Origin: Desulfobulbus propionicus
Lineage (GTDB): Bacteria > Desulfobacterota > Desulfobulbia > Desulfobulbales > Desulfobulbaceae
Direction of reading: 5' to 3'
Assembly: GCA_002748755.1 (NCBI GenBank)
Contig: PDTD01000003.1
Location: 1 to 64,000 of the forward strand
DNA: 64,000 bases
The notes under the pieces are model-generated. The model was not told where the DNA came from, searched no databases, and worked only from the letters and a program-made list of their open reading frames with translations. A program made the position numbers and the translations under genes. This document shows positions 1 to 8,276 of this stretch, piece after piece; the stretch's first letter is position 1; each line of letters starts with the position of its first letter.

Positions 1-2
1 AA

Positions 3-104
3 AAAAGAAAAGCTTTACGGATGATTGAAGAGCCTGACGACCTGCAAGCTCAAATTATAAAGGCTTTTGGCGGGAAAGTAGCTGATGGGGTCTTACAGAC
101 GTGA
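3..104 (+). CDS. C-terminal end of an unidentified gene cut by the window edge
   Basis: An open frame runs from the window edge to a TGA and ends in the residues FGGKVADGVLQT. Only about 33 residues are visible, too few to assign a family. The charged, alanine-rich composition looks like genuine coding sequence rather than noise, but no motif is diagnostic. About 150 bases of apparently non-coding DNA follow before the first dispersed repeat. Confidence 0.35.
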   Translation, partial: KRKALRMIEEPDDLQAQIIKAFGGKVADGVLQT

Positions 105-253
105 CGGCAGTATTGCGTCGAAAAGACAGGGTGTTACAAAAACAAAAAGTAGCTAATTCATAAACTCCTGTCAGAGAAAGCGCTTCAAATAGTATTCTTC
201 TTTTTCTCTCAGACATGATACATGATGGGTTTTCTCACTAAATGACCTCGCTC

Positions 254-475
254 TAGCCTGGATTTCTCATCAGCTCAGGTGATGCCTGGTTCGGGAATTT
301 TGGCACCTCATTTTTCTTGGGTCTATGTGTTGCCACAATACTGCCGAAGATGGTACCACTGGGGCAGGGCGTTGTTGAACAACTGGTCAAAGTTGAGACT
401 GTTCACGGACAGCACATCCATTTATTTGTATCTTTTTTTCAAATGAGACACAATGGTTATGAGAAATCCGGGTTA
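254..475 (+). repeat. MITE-like dispersed repeat, full-length copy 1
   Basis: This 222-base element starts TAGCCTGGATTTCTCAT and ends ATGAGAAATCCGGGTTA, so its ends are imperfect inverted repeats flanked by TA. Internal landmarks shared with the other copies are a CAGCTCAGGTG block after the left end, a TATGTGTTGCCA block in the middle, and TTTTTTTCAAATGAGACA near the right end. A short open frame inside it is part of the repeat, not a gene. The TA flanks suggest movement by a Tc1/mariner/IS630-type transposase in trans; that is inference. Confidence 0.8.
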
Positions 476-551
476 GATGCAAATCTCAGGGCACTCAACA
501 TCCGAATTAAAACTGAGGCAACTTAAGCACCCTCCAGTTTTATTTCGCATT

Positions 552-929
552 CTATAAAAGTTTTTCTCTACCTTTATAGACCGTTTCAACCTGTAATGCC
601 GCTGCGCCGTGACCTGGATGCTTTTCAGGATTCCACTTTTTCATATCGTCAAAAACAGGGCCTTTCGTATAGTAGGCAAGGGTGCCTTTGACCTGATAGG
701 AAATATTTTCCGAAGTTATAAACAAAATGCAGGCCTTTGAGCCAGATTCGATATTTTCCATGGTTTTGGAAAAATAGTTATTGGCAACCACAAGCGTCTG
801 CTCATCATATTTGCTTACACATGTCGCATAAATGGAGTTGGGCATTCCGTCTTTGTTTACTGTAGATAAGATCACAGGGCCGCTATGGATATCCCACGCT
901 TTACTAACTTCTTCAGGTAATTGAGGCAC
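552..929 (-). CDS. Pyridoxamine 5'-phosphate oxidase-like FMN-binding protein
   Basis: A 125-residue protein with the single-domain split-barrel pattern of the PNPOx-like flavin-binding superfamily: an N-terminal strand pair (GPVILSTVNKDGMPNSIYAT), a central strand with VANNYFSKTMENI, and a later YQVKGTLAYY strand. Members bind FMN or F420 and carry out redox or heme-related chemistry; the substrate cannot be told from sequence. The start is GTG at 929 with a GGAGA ribosome site about 8 bases upstream. It is a monocistronic minus-strand gene between repeat copies. Length matches the short PNPOx-like families rather than true PdxH (over 200 aa), so a role in vitamin B6 synthesis is unlikely. 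Confidence 0.75.
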   Translation of the reverse strand: MPQLPEEVSKAWDIHSGPVILSTVNKDGMPNSIYATCVSKYDEQTLVVANNYFSKTMENIESGSKACILFITSENISYQVKGTLAYYTKGPVFDDMKKWNPEKHPGHGAAALQVETVYKGREKLL

Positions 930-1069
930 AATTTATCTCCTGTATTTTATCTGACTCACTCTACTATTAAATGAAATTCCTGTTACGAAAGAGCGGTAAG
1001 GCCTGAAGAGCTTCTTTCTGGTATAATGCTGTTTTTGGTAAGGCATAAATATACCAGGAAATTCAGGCC

Positions 1070-1116
1070 ATGGCTCATAGTAACACGGTATTGGCACAAT
1101 TGCTCAAACTTATCCA
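1070..1116 (+). pseudogene. N-terminal stub of an IS4-type (DUF4372) transposase
   Basis: The frame from ATG 1070 reads MAHSNTVLAQLLKLI, the typical opening of IS4-family transposases carrying a DUF4372 N-terminal domain. The match ends exactly where a short dispersed-repeat copy begins at 1117, and no later part of the transposase is visible. The fragment is therefore a dead remnant. Assignment rests on 15 residues, so the exact IS group is uncertain. Confidence 0.5.
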
Positions 1117-1213
1117 TAGCCCAGGTTTCTCAGCAGCTCTGGTGGTGCCAGGCTCCGGGATGCTTGAGCCTTTTTTTTCAAATGAGACAAAATGGTTAAG
1201 AAAGATCAAGGAT
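1117..1213 (+). repeat. MITE-like dispersed repeat, internally deleted copy 2
   Basis: About 97 bases. The left end (TAGCCCAGGTTTCTCAGCAG) and a GGTGGTGCCAGG block are joined directly to the right-end block TTTTTTTTCAAATGAGACAA. It is the same family as 254-475 with the middle removed. It lies immediately after the IS4 transposase stub. Confidence 0.7.
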
Positions 1214-1424
1214 AGAGGCCTTGTCAGGGGCCGTGTTGAGGGACCGCAAAAAGGGGTCGAGCCTTTCCTGCTTTTCGTTACTCAGGATGATCGGAAGAGG
1301 GGGAGTGTAAAACAGTCTTTCCCGTAACTGAAAAAATCTTGACGGAAGACCTTGACGGAAACCAGATATAAGAGTATAAACCCGTGATTGATGAACTGTA
1401 GGCCGACCAATCAGAGGGAGGCCG

Positions 1425-1453
1425 TTGAACTTTCATAGTCAGTGCATTATTCG
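1425..1453 (+). promoter_or_regulatory. Possible sigma-70 promoter of the SRP RNA gene
   Basis: TTGAAC at 1425-1430 and TATTCG at 1448-1453 are separated by 17 bases, just upstream of the SRP RNA. The -10 match is moderate and the distance to the folded RNA start is slightly long, so this is a suggestion only. Confidence 0.3.
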
Positions 1454-1470
1454 TACAAGATCGTTGGTGT

Positions 1471-1572
1471 GATAGCCGGGTCCTGTGCAACAAAGACTCA
1501 CAAACCCCGTCAGGTCCGGGAGGAAGCAGCGGTAGTGAATCTCTTTGTGTGCCATAGGGGTGCCTGGCTATC
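1471..1572 (+). ncRNA. ffs: Signal recognition particle RNA, small bacterial type (4.5S)
   Basis: The RNA carries the conserved SRP helix-8 core: GTCAGGTCCGGGAGGAAGCA around 1509-1528, which holds the GGAA tetraloop and asymmetric loop bound by Ffh. Its two ends pair (GATAGCC with GGCTATC), giving the usual single long hairpin of about 100 nt, and CTTTTTTC follows as a terminator-like run. It binds Ffh to deliver nascent membrane and secreted proteins to the translocon. It lies 45 bases upstream of dnaX, a common arrangement in many bacteria. Confidence 0.93.
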
Positions 1573-1617
1573 CTTTTTTCAGGCACTTTTGATAACCCCA
1601 TCATCAGGAATGCCAAG

Positions 1618-3531
1618 TTGTCCTATCTTGTTCTTGCCAGAAAATCCCGCCCTCAGTTGTTCCAGGAAGTTGTCGGGCAGCAGCCGATAGTCAAAACTCT
1701 GCAGAATGCTTTGACGCATAATCGGGTTGCCCACGCCCTTCTTTTCAGCGGAGTTCGGGGAACGGGAAAGACCACCCTTGCCAGAATAATGGCCAAGGCT
1801 CTGAACTGTGCAAGCGGCCCAGATCGTGAGCCGTGCAATTGTTGTATTTCGTGCCGTCAGATTACCGACGGCAGTAGTGTGGACCTGCACGAAATAGATG
1901 GCGCTTCCAACCGTGGTATTCAGGAAATACGGGAGCTCAAGGAAAAAATACGTTTCATGCCGGCCAGCAGTCGCTACAAAATCATCATCATTGATGAAGT
2001 GCATATGCTGACCACGGAAGCCTTCAATGCTCTGCTTAAAACCCTGGAAGAACCGCCTGATCATGTTTATTTCATGTTTGCGACCACAGAACTTCACAAA
2101 GTGCCGGTTACCATCTTGTCCCGTTGTCAACGATATGAGCTCAAACGTGTAGAGCGCCAGGAGCTGAAGCAGCATTTTAAAAAACTGGCGGCCAGCGAGC
2201 AGATTGCAATTGAGGAGGAGGCTCTTGATATCATAGCCAGGGAAGCCGGGGGGAGTGTTAGGGACGGCCTCAGCCTACTGGATCAGCTCTTTGCCTATGG
2301 CGGGGATTCAGTTAGGGCCTCCGATGTGGTTGAGGTACTCGGGGTATCGCATCATGCATTTATTGCTGACCTGGCTGATGCCCTTCTCAGGCAGGATCTC
2401 CAGGCCGTGTATGCAAGGGTGGCCGAAATTTATGATCACGGGCTCGATCTGAAGCGACTGAGTAATGATTTGTTGATGTGGTTCCGAAATCTTATCCTCT
2501 GTGCTTTGCATCTGGAGGATCATGATTTTCTAAATCTCCCCTCCGATGATCTCAAGAGGCTTCAGCAGACAGCGGCACAGCACAATGTTTCCTCCCTGAC
2601 TTCGGTATTTAATCTGTTATTGACAGGGTTTGAAAAAATACAGTTCTCTTCCTATCCTAAGCTTGTCTTGGAACTGACCTTTTTTAGAGTCGTTCAGGCT
2701 GGTCAAGTGGTGGAGGTGGCCGATCTCATAGGTCGTTTCAATACCCTGATCGCCGATGAAGAGATTGCACTGCCTGCTCTGGCGGATGTGGTGCCGAAAA
2801 TCGGGACAGCATCAGCCTCTGCTCAGCCGATATTTCCGCCAGGGACTGGAGAGCATGCCGACGAACCGGAGGGGAAACAGTCAGCGCAGAGAGATGGCTC
2901 AGCGCCATTGCCAGCGACCTTGCCCCCTGAGGCCTCACCTGCTCCCGATGATTCGCGGTTACAGGGTACCATTACCAGGGAATCCCAGGGTGAACAACAG
3001 AAGGGGTTGGAGCCGTTGAAGAGCATGGGTCCTGCCCCCCTGAATGCAGCTGATCCTCCAGAGGCGGTCGCCTCTGCACAAGGGAGGGATGTCCGTCGAA
3101 ACTGGTTAGATTTCATTGCCTATGTGCAGGAACGAGTACCGTGGATGGGGGCCGCTTTACAGCACTCTTCGTCCGCGAGCCAGGTGGACGATGCCTTGGT
3201 CATCCAGTTTGAAGAAGCGGCGTACTGCACTGTCTTGAAGAATAAGGAACATATCCGCGTCCTGCATGAATATGTCAAGGACTATTTTCAATGCGAATTG
3301 ACCGTTCAATTTCAAATCTCTGACGGCCAAGGATGTGCCGATACAGGGGAGAATGGCGCCTTGATCAAAGAGAAGCGTAAGGCCCTGGCCAATGACCCCC
3401 TGGTGCTGGCCGCTGTGGACGTGTTCAGCGGTCAGGTGGGTGATATTCGTATAGGTTCCCGTTATCGCGGGAGGGGACAGATGCCTGCGGATGACAATGA
3501 GCAAGGGAGCAATACGGAAAACAATGAGTAG
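1618..3531 (+). CDS. dnaX: DNA polymerase III subunits gamma and tau
   Basis: A 637-residue clamp-loader ATPase. Visible are Walker A GVRGTGKT at residues 45-52, the zinc-binding cysteines near 64, 73, 76 and 79, DEVH at 126-129 and the SRC motif (ILSRCQRYEL). A proline/alanine-rich linker near residues 390-490 precedes a C-terminal tau-like domain. The start is taken as TTG 1618 because the frame opens MSYLVLARK, the family-typical N-terminus, with CAGGA about 8 bases upstream; the nearby ATG at 1610 is out of frame. It begins the dnaX-ebfC-recR group just after the SRP RNA. No programmed frameshift site was identified. Confidence 0.97.
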   Translation: MSYLVLARKSRPQLFQEVVGQQPIVKTLQNALTHNRVAHALLFSGVRGTGKTTLARIMAKALNCASGPDREPCNCCISCRQITDGSSVDLHEIDGASNRGIQEIRELKEKIRFMPASSRYKIIIIDEVHMLTTEAFNALLKTLEEPPDHVYFMFATTELHKVPVTILSRCQRYELKRVERQELKQHFKKLAASEQIAIEEEALDIIAREAGGSVRDGLSLLDQLFAYGGDSVRASDVVEVLGVSHHAFIADLADALLRQDLQAVYARVAEIYDHGLDLKRLSNDLLMWFRNLILCALHLEDHDFLNLPSDDLKRLQQTAAQHNVSSLTSVFNLLLTGFEKIQFSSYPKLVLELTFFRVVQAGQVVEVADLIGRFNTLIADEEIALPALADVVPKIGTASASAQPIFPPGTGEHADEPEGKQSAQRDGSAPLPATLPPEASPAPDDSRLQGTITRESQGEQQKGLEPLKSMGPAPLNAADPPEAVASAQGRDVRRNWLDFIAYVQERVPWMGAALQHSSSASQVDDALVIQFEEAAYCTVLKNKEHIRVLHEYVKDYFQCELTVQFQISDGQGCADTGENGALIKEKRKALANDPLVLAAVDVFSGQVGDIRIGSRYRGRGQMPADDNEQGSNTENNE

Positions 3532-3564
3532 ACTGTATTTCGCAGCAATGAGGCTCATCCTTAT

Positions 3565-3613
3565 GTTTTTATAGATTTTTTGTCAAATGAGACGAAATCT
3601 CTCATGAGAGATC
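3565..3613 (+). repeat. MITE-like repeat, right-end remnant
   Basis: TTTTTTGTCAAATGAGACGA followed by a CTCATGAGAGATCC tail matches the right end of the dispersed repeat family. The left end and middle are absent. It lies just after dnaX. A still weaker trace (CTTGACATGAGACAGG) may occur near 4820-4850. Confidence 0.5.
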
Positions 3614-3802
3614 CAAGCTATAGCTACCAATAGCATGTATGCCAATCTGGGCTATCTCAAAGCAGGTATGGAATTTTATAAAGAGACAGAGAGCAGGTAC
3701 AGGGTCTGACAGTAGTTGTTGCGCTTGTATTTGGTATGCACACTGTTTCAGCCAATAAGCCGAGAAGTATGAGCAATGCGGAATTGAAGAGAGGTACGTA
3801 TA

Positions 3803-4114
3803 ATGAATATGAGTGAACTTATGAAACAGGCGCAGCAGTTTCAGGAAAATCTGAAACGAGTGCAAGATGATCTGGCCAGCACAACCATTGAAGGCTCAGC
3901 CGGCGGCGGTATGGTGAGTGTGGTTTTCAACGGCAATACCGAATTGGTCTCTTTATCCATTGAGCCGCAACTGTTGGAGAAGAAGGAACTTCAGATGATC
4001 CAGGACCTGCTTGCCGCAGCCATAAATGACGGCATACGGAAATCAAAAGAGATGGGCAAAGCGGAAATGGTGAAATTGACAGGCGGCATGAACCTTCCCG
4101 GTTTTTTTTCCTAG
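3803..4114 (+). CDS. ebfC: YbaB/EbfC family nucleoid-associated protein
   Basis: A 103-residue protein with the YbaB/EbfC pattern: an N-terminal helix rich in Q and K (MKQAQQFQENLKRVQDDLA), the signature GSAGGGMVSVVFNGN, and a C-terminal helix. The family forms dimers that bind DNA with little sequence specificity and compact the nucleoid. ATG codons at 3803 and 3809 are both usable; 3803 is chosen. It lies between dnaX and recR, its most conserved genomic position, with recR starting 12 bases after its stop, so co-transcription is likely. Confidence 0.93.
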   Translation: MNMSELMKQAQQFQENLKRVQDDLASTTIEGSAGGGMVSVVFNGNTELVSLSIEPQLLEKKELQMIQDLLAAAINDGIRKSKEMGKAEMVKLTGGMNLPGFFS

Positions 4115-4126
4115 GCAGTCCTCGGC

Positions 4127-4753
4127 ATGCACATTGTACCTCCGGCTTTGGAGACACTTATTGTTGAGTTATGTAAACTCCCCGGTATCGGGCGAAAAAC
4201 CGCCACCCGGCTTGCCCTGTACATCATGCGTCGGTCGGCAGCCGAGGCAGCGGGGCTGGCTGATGCCGTTGCCCAGCTCCATGGTTCCATCAGACTTTGT
4301 TCCGCCTGTTTTACCTTTTCTGAAACCGACCCCTGCGACATTTGCAGTGATTATTCCCGTATACAGAGTATGGTCTGTATTGTGGAAGAACCTGGTGACT
4401 TGTTGGCCATTGAAAAAACGGGTTTTTTTCGCGGACTATATCATATTCTCCATGGAGCGCTGGTCCCTATGGAAGGTATCGGACCTGATGAATTAAAGAT
4501 CAAGGAACTCTATGATAGGTTGCGGCAAAAGAAAATTGAGGAGGTTATCCTGGCAACCAGTTCGACTGTCCCAGGAGAAGCCACTGCGTCCTATCTGGCT
4601 GAAAAATTAGAGGCCTTTCCTGTCAAGGTGAGCCGACTTGCTTGTGGGATTCCCATGGGCATGGACATCAAGTATGCGGACAGACATACCTTGGGAAAGG
4701 CTATTGAATCGCGGCAATCGGTTCACGGGGAAAAGAAAGGCAATCTGTTGTGA
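4127..4753 (+). CDS. recR: Recombination mediator protein RecR
   Basis: A 208-residue RecR. An N-terminal helix-hairpin-helix (KLPGIGRKTATRLA) is followed by a C4 zinc finger with Cys58, 61, 70 and 73 and a Toprim domain from about residue 80 (MVCIVEEPGDLLAIE). RecR forms a ring clamp with RecF and RecO and loads RecA at gaps in damaged DNA. Length is close to the usual 200 residues. It ends the ffs-dnaX-ebfC-recR block. Confidence 0.96.
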   Translation: MHIVPPALETLIVELCKLPGIGRKTATRLALYIMRRSAAEAAGLADAVAQLHGSIRLCSACFTFSETDPCDICSDYSRIQSMVCIVEEPGDLLAIEKTGFFRGLYHILHGALVPMEGIGPDELKIKELYDRLRQKKIEEVILATSSTVPGEATASYLAEKLEAFPVKVSRLACGIPMGMDIKYADRHTLGKAIESRQSVHGEKKGNLL

Positions 4754-4905
4754 GGTACTTCAATCTAACCTACCGTGTACCAAGTGAGTATCCCTTTGGG
4801 AATGAAGATGGTGTTGATTCTTTTTCCTTGACATGAGACAGGTTCTCAAGTAATTAGTATGAGTTTTACTCATAGACGAACACCAGCGTGTTGCAAGAAA
4901 TGAGT

Positions 4906-4980
4906 AGGCGCGTAGCTCAGTGGGAGAGCGCTACCTTGACGTGGTAGAAGTCGGCGGTTCGATACCGCCCGCGCCTACCA
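4906..4980 (+). tRNA. tRNA-Val (GAC)
   Basis: A 75-nt cloverleaf with acceptor AGGCGCG/CGCGCCT, anticodon stem CTACC/GGTAG and loop TTGACGT (anticodon GAC, valine). The T arm is GGCGG-TTCGATA-CCGCC. Discriminator A and an encoded CCA complete the 3' end. Confidence 0.95.
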
Positions 4981-4988
4981 GGATAATA

Positions 4989-5036
4989 AAAGGCTAGGAT
5001 ACAGTGGAAAAATCCGTCCACTTGTCATTAGCCTTT
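4989..5036 (+). terminator. Hairpin after tRNA-Val, upstream of thrS
   Basis: AAGGCTA near 4989 pairs with TAGCCTT near 5030, with an inner GTGGA/TCCAC stem; ACTTTTT follows. It can act as a terminator for the tRNA. Because thrS starts only 18 bases later, a regulatory role for thrS is also possible. Confidence 0.6.
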
Positions 5037-5053
5037 ACTTTTTAAAGGAAAGC

Positions 5054-6976
5054 ATGGCCGAAATAGCAGTTTCCATAGCAGGCGGTGAGGCGAAACAGTT
5101 CCCAGCAGGGGTTACAGCATATAATGCCCTAAGGGAGCTGGTGTCCAGTAAGCAGCGAAAAAAAATTATTGCTGCCAGAGCAGGGGACACTCTTATTGAT
5201 CTCAGTGTACCGCTTACAACTGATATATCTTTGGATCCTGTTGAAGTAGGGTCCGAGGAAGGTCTTGAGATTCTGCGTCACTCAGCAGCCCATATCATGG
5301 CTTTGGCTGTCAAAGAGCTGTATGGTGATGCCGTCAAGGTCGCCATCGGTCCTGCCATAGAAGACGGATTTTATTATGATTTTGATCGTGACAAGGCGTT
5401 TACCCCTGATGATTTTGCGGCCATAGAGTCTAAGATGGCCGAGCTGGTCGCTTCCAGAGTGCCTTTTGTCCGAAAGATAGTGTCCCGGCAGGAGGCCATT
5501 GATTTCTTTAAAGAAAACGGTGAGCTGTACAAGCTTGAGTTGTTGGAAGAGATGGAGACAGATACCGTCTCTTTGTACGAACATTCTTCGTTCACTGATC
5601 TCTGTCGTGGTCCACATATCCCCGATTCCTCCTGGCTTAAGGTTTTTAAGCTGTTGCGCGTCGCCGGCTCGTATTGGCGAGGGGACGAAAAACGTCCCAT
5701 GCTGACCCGTATCTATGGGACAGCATTTTTTGATAAAAAAGAGTTGAAAAATTACCTCAACCAGCTTGAAGAAGCAAAAAAACGAGATCATAGAAAGCTT
5801 GGTAAAGAGCTTGGCCTGTTCACCATACAGGATCAGGTCGGGCCTGGGCTTATTCTGTGGCAGCCTCGTGGTAGCCTGCTGCGTAAACTGATTGAGGATT
5901 ATTGGAAAGAAGAGCATTATCGGCACGGTTATGACCTGCTCTATACCCCGCACATTGCCCGGCAGGATCTCTGGAAGACTTCTGGCCATCTTGACTTCTA
6001 TGGTGAGAATATGTATTCAGCCATGGAGATTGACGAGGTCAAGTACCAGTTAAAGCCGATGAACTGTCCGTTTCACATCGGAGTGTTCAATGCCGACAAG
6101 CACAGTTATCGGGAGTTTCCCATTCGCTGGTGTGAGCTTGGCACAGTGTATCGGTATGAGCGTACAGGGGCCTTGCATGGACTTATGCGTGTGCGCGGCT
6201 TTACCCAGGATGACGCGCATATTTTCTGCAGGCCCGACCAGCTGGAAGACGAGATCTTTGATATCATAGACTTGAACCTGCATATTCTGGAGGCTTTTGG
6301 GTTTGACCAATATGATATCTACCTTTCAACGAGGCCAAAAAAATATGTCGGGTCTGAGGAGCATTGGGAGTTGTCCACCTCGGCCTTGAAACAGGCGTTG
6401 GATAAAAAAGGGCTTGAGTATGCCATTGATCCAGGTGAAGGTGTTTTTTACGGCCCCAAAATAGATATAAAAATTAAAGATCAACTTGGACGCTCCTGGC
6501 AATGTTCGACAATACAAGTGGATTTTAATTTGCCTGAACGATTCAAGATGTCGTATACAGGTGAAGACAGTGCTGACCACCAGCCCATTATGATCCACAG
6601 GGCACTTATGGGGTCACTGGAACGGTTTATTGGTATACTTATTGAGCATTATGCAGGAGCATTTCCACTCTGGATGGCGCCGGAACAGGTGAGAATAATC
6701 AATATAACTGATGACCAGGTCGAATATTGTGAGCATGTTTTTTCCCAATTGCGCTCTGCCGGTATCCGAATAGAAAAAGACTTACGCAATGAGAAACTGA
6801 ATTACAAGATTCGCGCGGCGCAGCTGATGAAGATACCTTATATGCTTATCATTGGCGAGCGTGAAAAAGAGGAACGAACTGTCACCGTGCGGCTGCGAGA
6901 CGGTAAAAACCTCCCTGCCATGCGGTCTGAGGAGTTTGTTGAGTATATTCGGCAGGCTTGTACTCCGAGTAGGTAA
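5054..6976 (+). CDS. thrS: Threonyl-tRNA synthetase
   Basis: A 640-residue class II synthetase of the standard bacterial length. It shows an N-terminal TGS domain (residues 1-62), the editing-domain metal-binding HSAAH (76-80), and TDLCRGPH near 182-189. The catalytic zinc cysteine is in MNCPFH (Cys338). Motif 2 is near VYRYERTGALHGLMRVRGF, motif 3 near HRALMGSLERF, and an anticodon-binding domain occupies the last 110 residues. It charges tRNA-Thr in the cytoplasm. It opens the conserved operon thrS-infC-rpmI-rplT-pheS-pheT-ihfA. Confidence 0.98.
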   Translation: MAEIAVSIAGGEAKQFPAGVTAYNALRELVSSKQRKKIIAARAGDTLIDLSVPLTTDISLDPVEVGSEEGLEILRHSAAHIMALAVKELYGDAVKVAIGPAIEDGFYYDFDRDKAFTPDDFAAIESKMAELVASRVPFVRKIVSRQEAIDFFKENGELYKLELLEEMETDTVSLYEHSSFTDLCRGPHIPDSSWLKVFKLLRVAGSYWRGDEKRPMLTRIYGTAFFDKKELKNYLNQLEEAKKRDHRKLGKELGLFTIQDQVGPGLILWQPRGSLLRKLIEDYWKEEHYRHGYDLLYTPHIARQDLWKTSGHLDFYGENMYSAMEIDEVKYQLKPMNCPFHIGVFNADKHSYREFPIRWCELGTVYRYERTGALHGLMRVRGFTQDDAHIFCRPDQLEDEIFDIIDLNLHILEAFGFDQYDIYLSTRPKKYVGSEEHWELSTSALKQALDKKGLEYAIDPGEGVFYGPKIDIKIKDQLGRSWQCSTIQVDFNLPERFKMSYTGEDSADHQPIMIHRALMGSLERFIGILIEHYAGAFPLWMAPEQVRIINITDDQVEYCEHVFSQLRSAGIRIEKDLRNEKLNYKIRAAQLMKIPYMLIIGEREKEERTVTVRLRDGKNLPAMRSEEFVEYIRQACTPSR

Positions 6977-7017
6977 AGGACGAACTCATTTGTACCATTC
7001 AACTGGAGGAACGGACA

Positions 7018-7563
7018 ATTAAGAAGCGAGGTAAAAGACTTCCGCAACAGCAGGAAATAAAAGCAAAAGTTAACGAGGAAATTAAATACCCGAAAATTCG
7101 GCTTATCGGGGCCGACGGGAATCAACTTGGCATAATCAGCTCCAAGGATGCTCTTGCTTCCGCCTATGATCAAGGGCTTGATCTGGTCGAGGTGGCCGAG
7201 AAAGCAGATCCGCCGGTCTGTCGTATCATGAACTACGATAAATATAGATACGAGCTGAAGAAAAAACAACAGGAAGCCAAGAAAAAGCAAACTGTCATCG
7301 AAACCAAAGAGATCAAATTTCGTCCTAAAACCGAGGAGCATGATCTCAATTTCAAAACCAAGAAAATACGGCAGTTTCTTAACGCAAAAAACAAGGTTAA
7401 GGTCACCATGCGTTTTCGCGGCCGGGAGATTGTATATGCCCAGTCCATTGGTCTTGATGCTCTCAATAAAATAGCCGACTCGTTACGAGAGGATTGCGTC
7501 ATTCTGCAGGAACCCAAAATGGAAGGCAGACAGCTCGTCATGTTTATTGGCCCAAAACCCTGA
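7018..7563 (+). CDS. infC: Translation initiation factor IF-3, AUU start
   Basis: A 181-residue IF-3. The frame is open upstream of the first in-frame ATG (7228) and the first GTG (7192), and the conserved N-terminal domain (NEEIKYPKIRLIGADGNQLG) lies there. The only sensible start is ATT at 7018, preceded by GGAGGA at 7005-7010 with 7-base spacing. AUU initiation is the known hallmark of infC: IF-3 itself discriminates against AUU, giving autoregulation. The C-terminal domain (KEIKFRPKTEEHDL) is complete. It lies 41 bases after thrS and before rpmI, as in many bacteria. Confidence 0.96.
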   Translation: MKKRGKRLPQQQEIKAKVNEEIKYPKIRLIGADGNQLGIISSKDALASAYDQGLDLVEVAEKADPPVCRIMNYDKYRYELKKKQQEAKKKQTVIETKEIKFRPKTEEHDLNFKTKKIRQFLNAKNKVKVTMRFRGREIVYAQSIGLDALNKIADSLREDCVILQEPKMEGRQLVMFIGPKP

Positions 7564-7616
7564 AAAATAAAAACCGTATGTTCATTTTTCTGTACAGAGA
7601 AGAGTAGGAGAGTATC

Positions 7617-7814
7617 ATGCCTAAGATGAAAACAAACAGAGGTGCTGCCAAGCGATTTAAAGCTACCGGCTCGGGGAAGATTCGACGAGCCAAAGCCTTT
7701 ACCTCACATATACTGACTAAGAAATCAACCAAGCGTAAACGCAAGCTGCGCCAGAACGGGTTGCTTTCAGAGTCGGATCAGAAAGCCGTTAAACGGATGT
7801 TGCCGTACCTGTAG
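7617..7814 (+). CDS. rpmI: 50S ribosomal protein L35
   Basis: A 65-residue, highly basic protein starting [20 protein letters not shown], the family signature, and ending in the typical KRMLPY motif. It belongs to the large ribosomal subunit. It sits between infC and rplT with short gaps and a GTAGGAGAG ribosome site. Confidence 0.97.
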   Translation: MPKMKTNRGAAKRFKATGSGKIRRAKAFTSHILTKKSTKRKRKLRQNGLLSESDQKAVKRMLPYL

Positions 7815-7910
7815 CCGTTTGCGCCTTTCGGATTGGCATAACGAAGAAGAACCATCAGAAATACATACCTGAGTGTATTTTCAAGATTTATTATTGTCGG
7901 AGAGTGATAC

Positions 7911-8267
7911 ATGCCTCGTGTTACCCGTGGCTTTAAAGCCCGTCGCAGAAGAAACAGAGTTTTAGCCCAAGCAAAAGGATATAGAGGGGGACGGCACCGT
8001 TTATGGCGTACAGCCACGGAAGCGGTTGATCGCGCATTATGCTTTGCTTATCGAGACCGCAGGACCAAAAAACGTGACTTTCGCCGCCTGTGGATCAGCC
8101 GCATTAACGCGGCCGCCAGGTTAAACGGAACAAACTACTCCCGGTTGGCTGGGGGGTTACGAGCCAACAGTATAGAGCTTGACCGTAAGGTTTTGTCCAA
8201 TCTGGCAATTGTCGATCCTCATGCCTTTTCAGAGGTGGTAAAAAAAGCTAGTCAGGCCAACGCGTAA
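7911..8267 (+). CDS. rplT: 50S ribosomal protein L20
   Basis: A 118-residue basic protein beginning MPRVTRGFKARRRRNRVLAQ, with the conserved RLWISRINAAAR segment. L20 is an early assembly protein of the 50S subunit, and in several bacteria it represses its own operon. No clear L20 leader was identified here. The upstream gap to rpmI is 96 bases. Confidence 0.97.
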   Translation: MPRVTRGFKARRRRNRVLAQAKGYRGGRHRLWRTATEAVDRALCFAYRDRRTKKRDFRRLWISRINAAARLNGTNYSRLAGGLRANSIELDRKVLSNLAIVDPHAFSEVVKKASQANA

Positions 8268-8276
8268 CGGGGCAAT

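Noticed and set aside
317-526. Short frames such as MGLCVATILPK inside repeat copies
   Set aside because: Similar but broken frames recur in other copies of the dispersed repeat; they reflect the repeat, not separate genes, although an ancestral coding origin is possible.
5282-5989. 235-codon minus-strand open frame
   Set aside because: It lies wholly within thrS in antisense and has no family resemblance; it is a shadow of the real gene.
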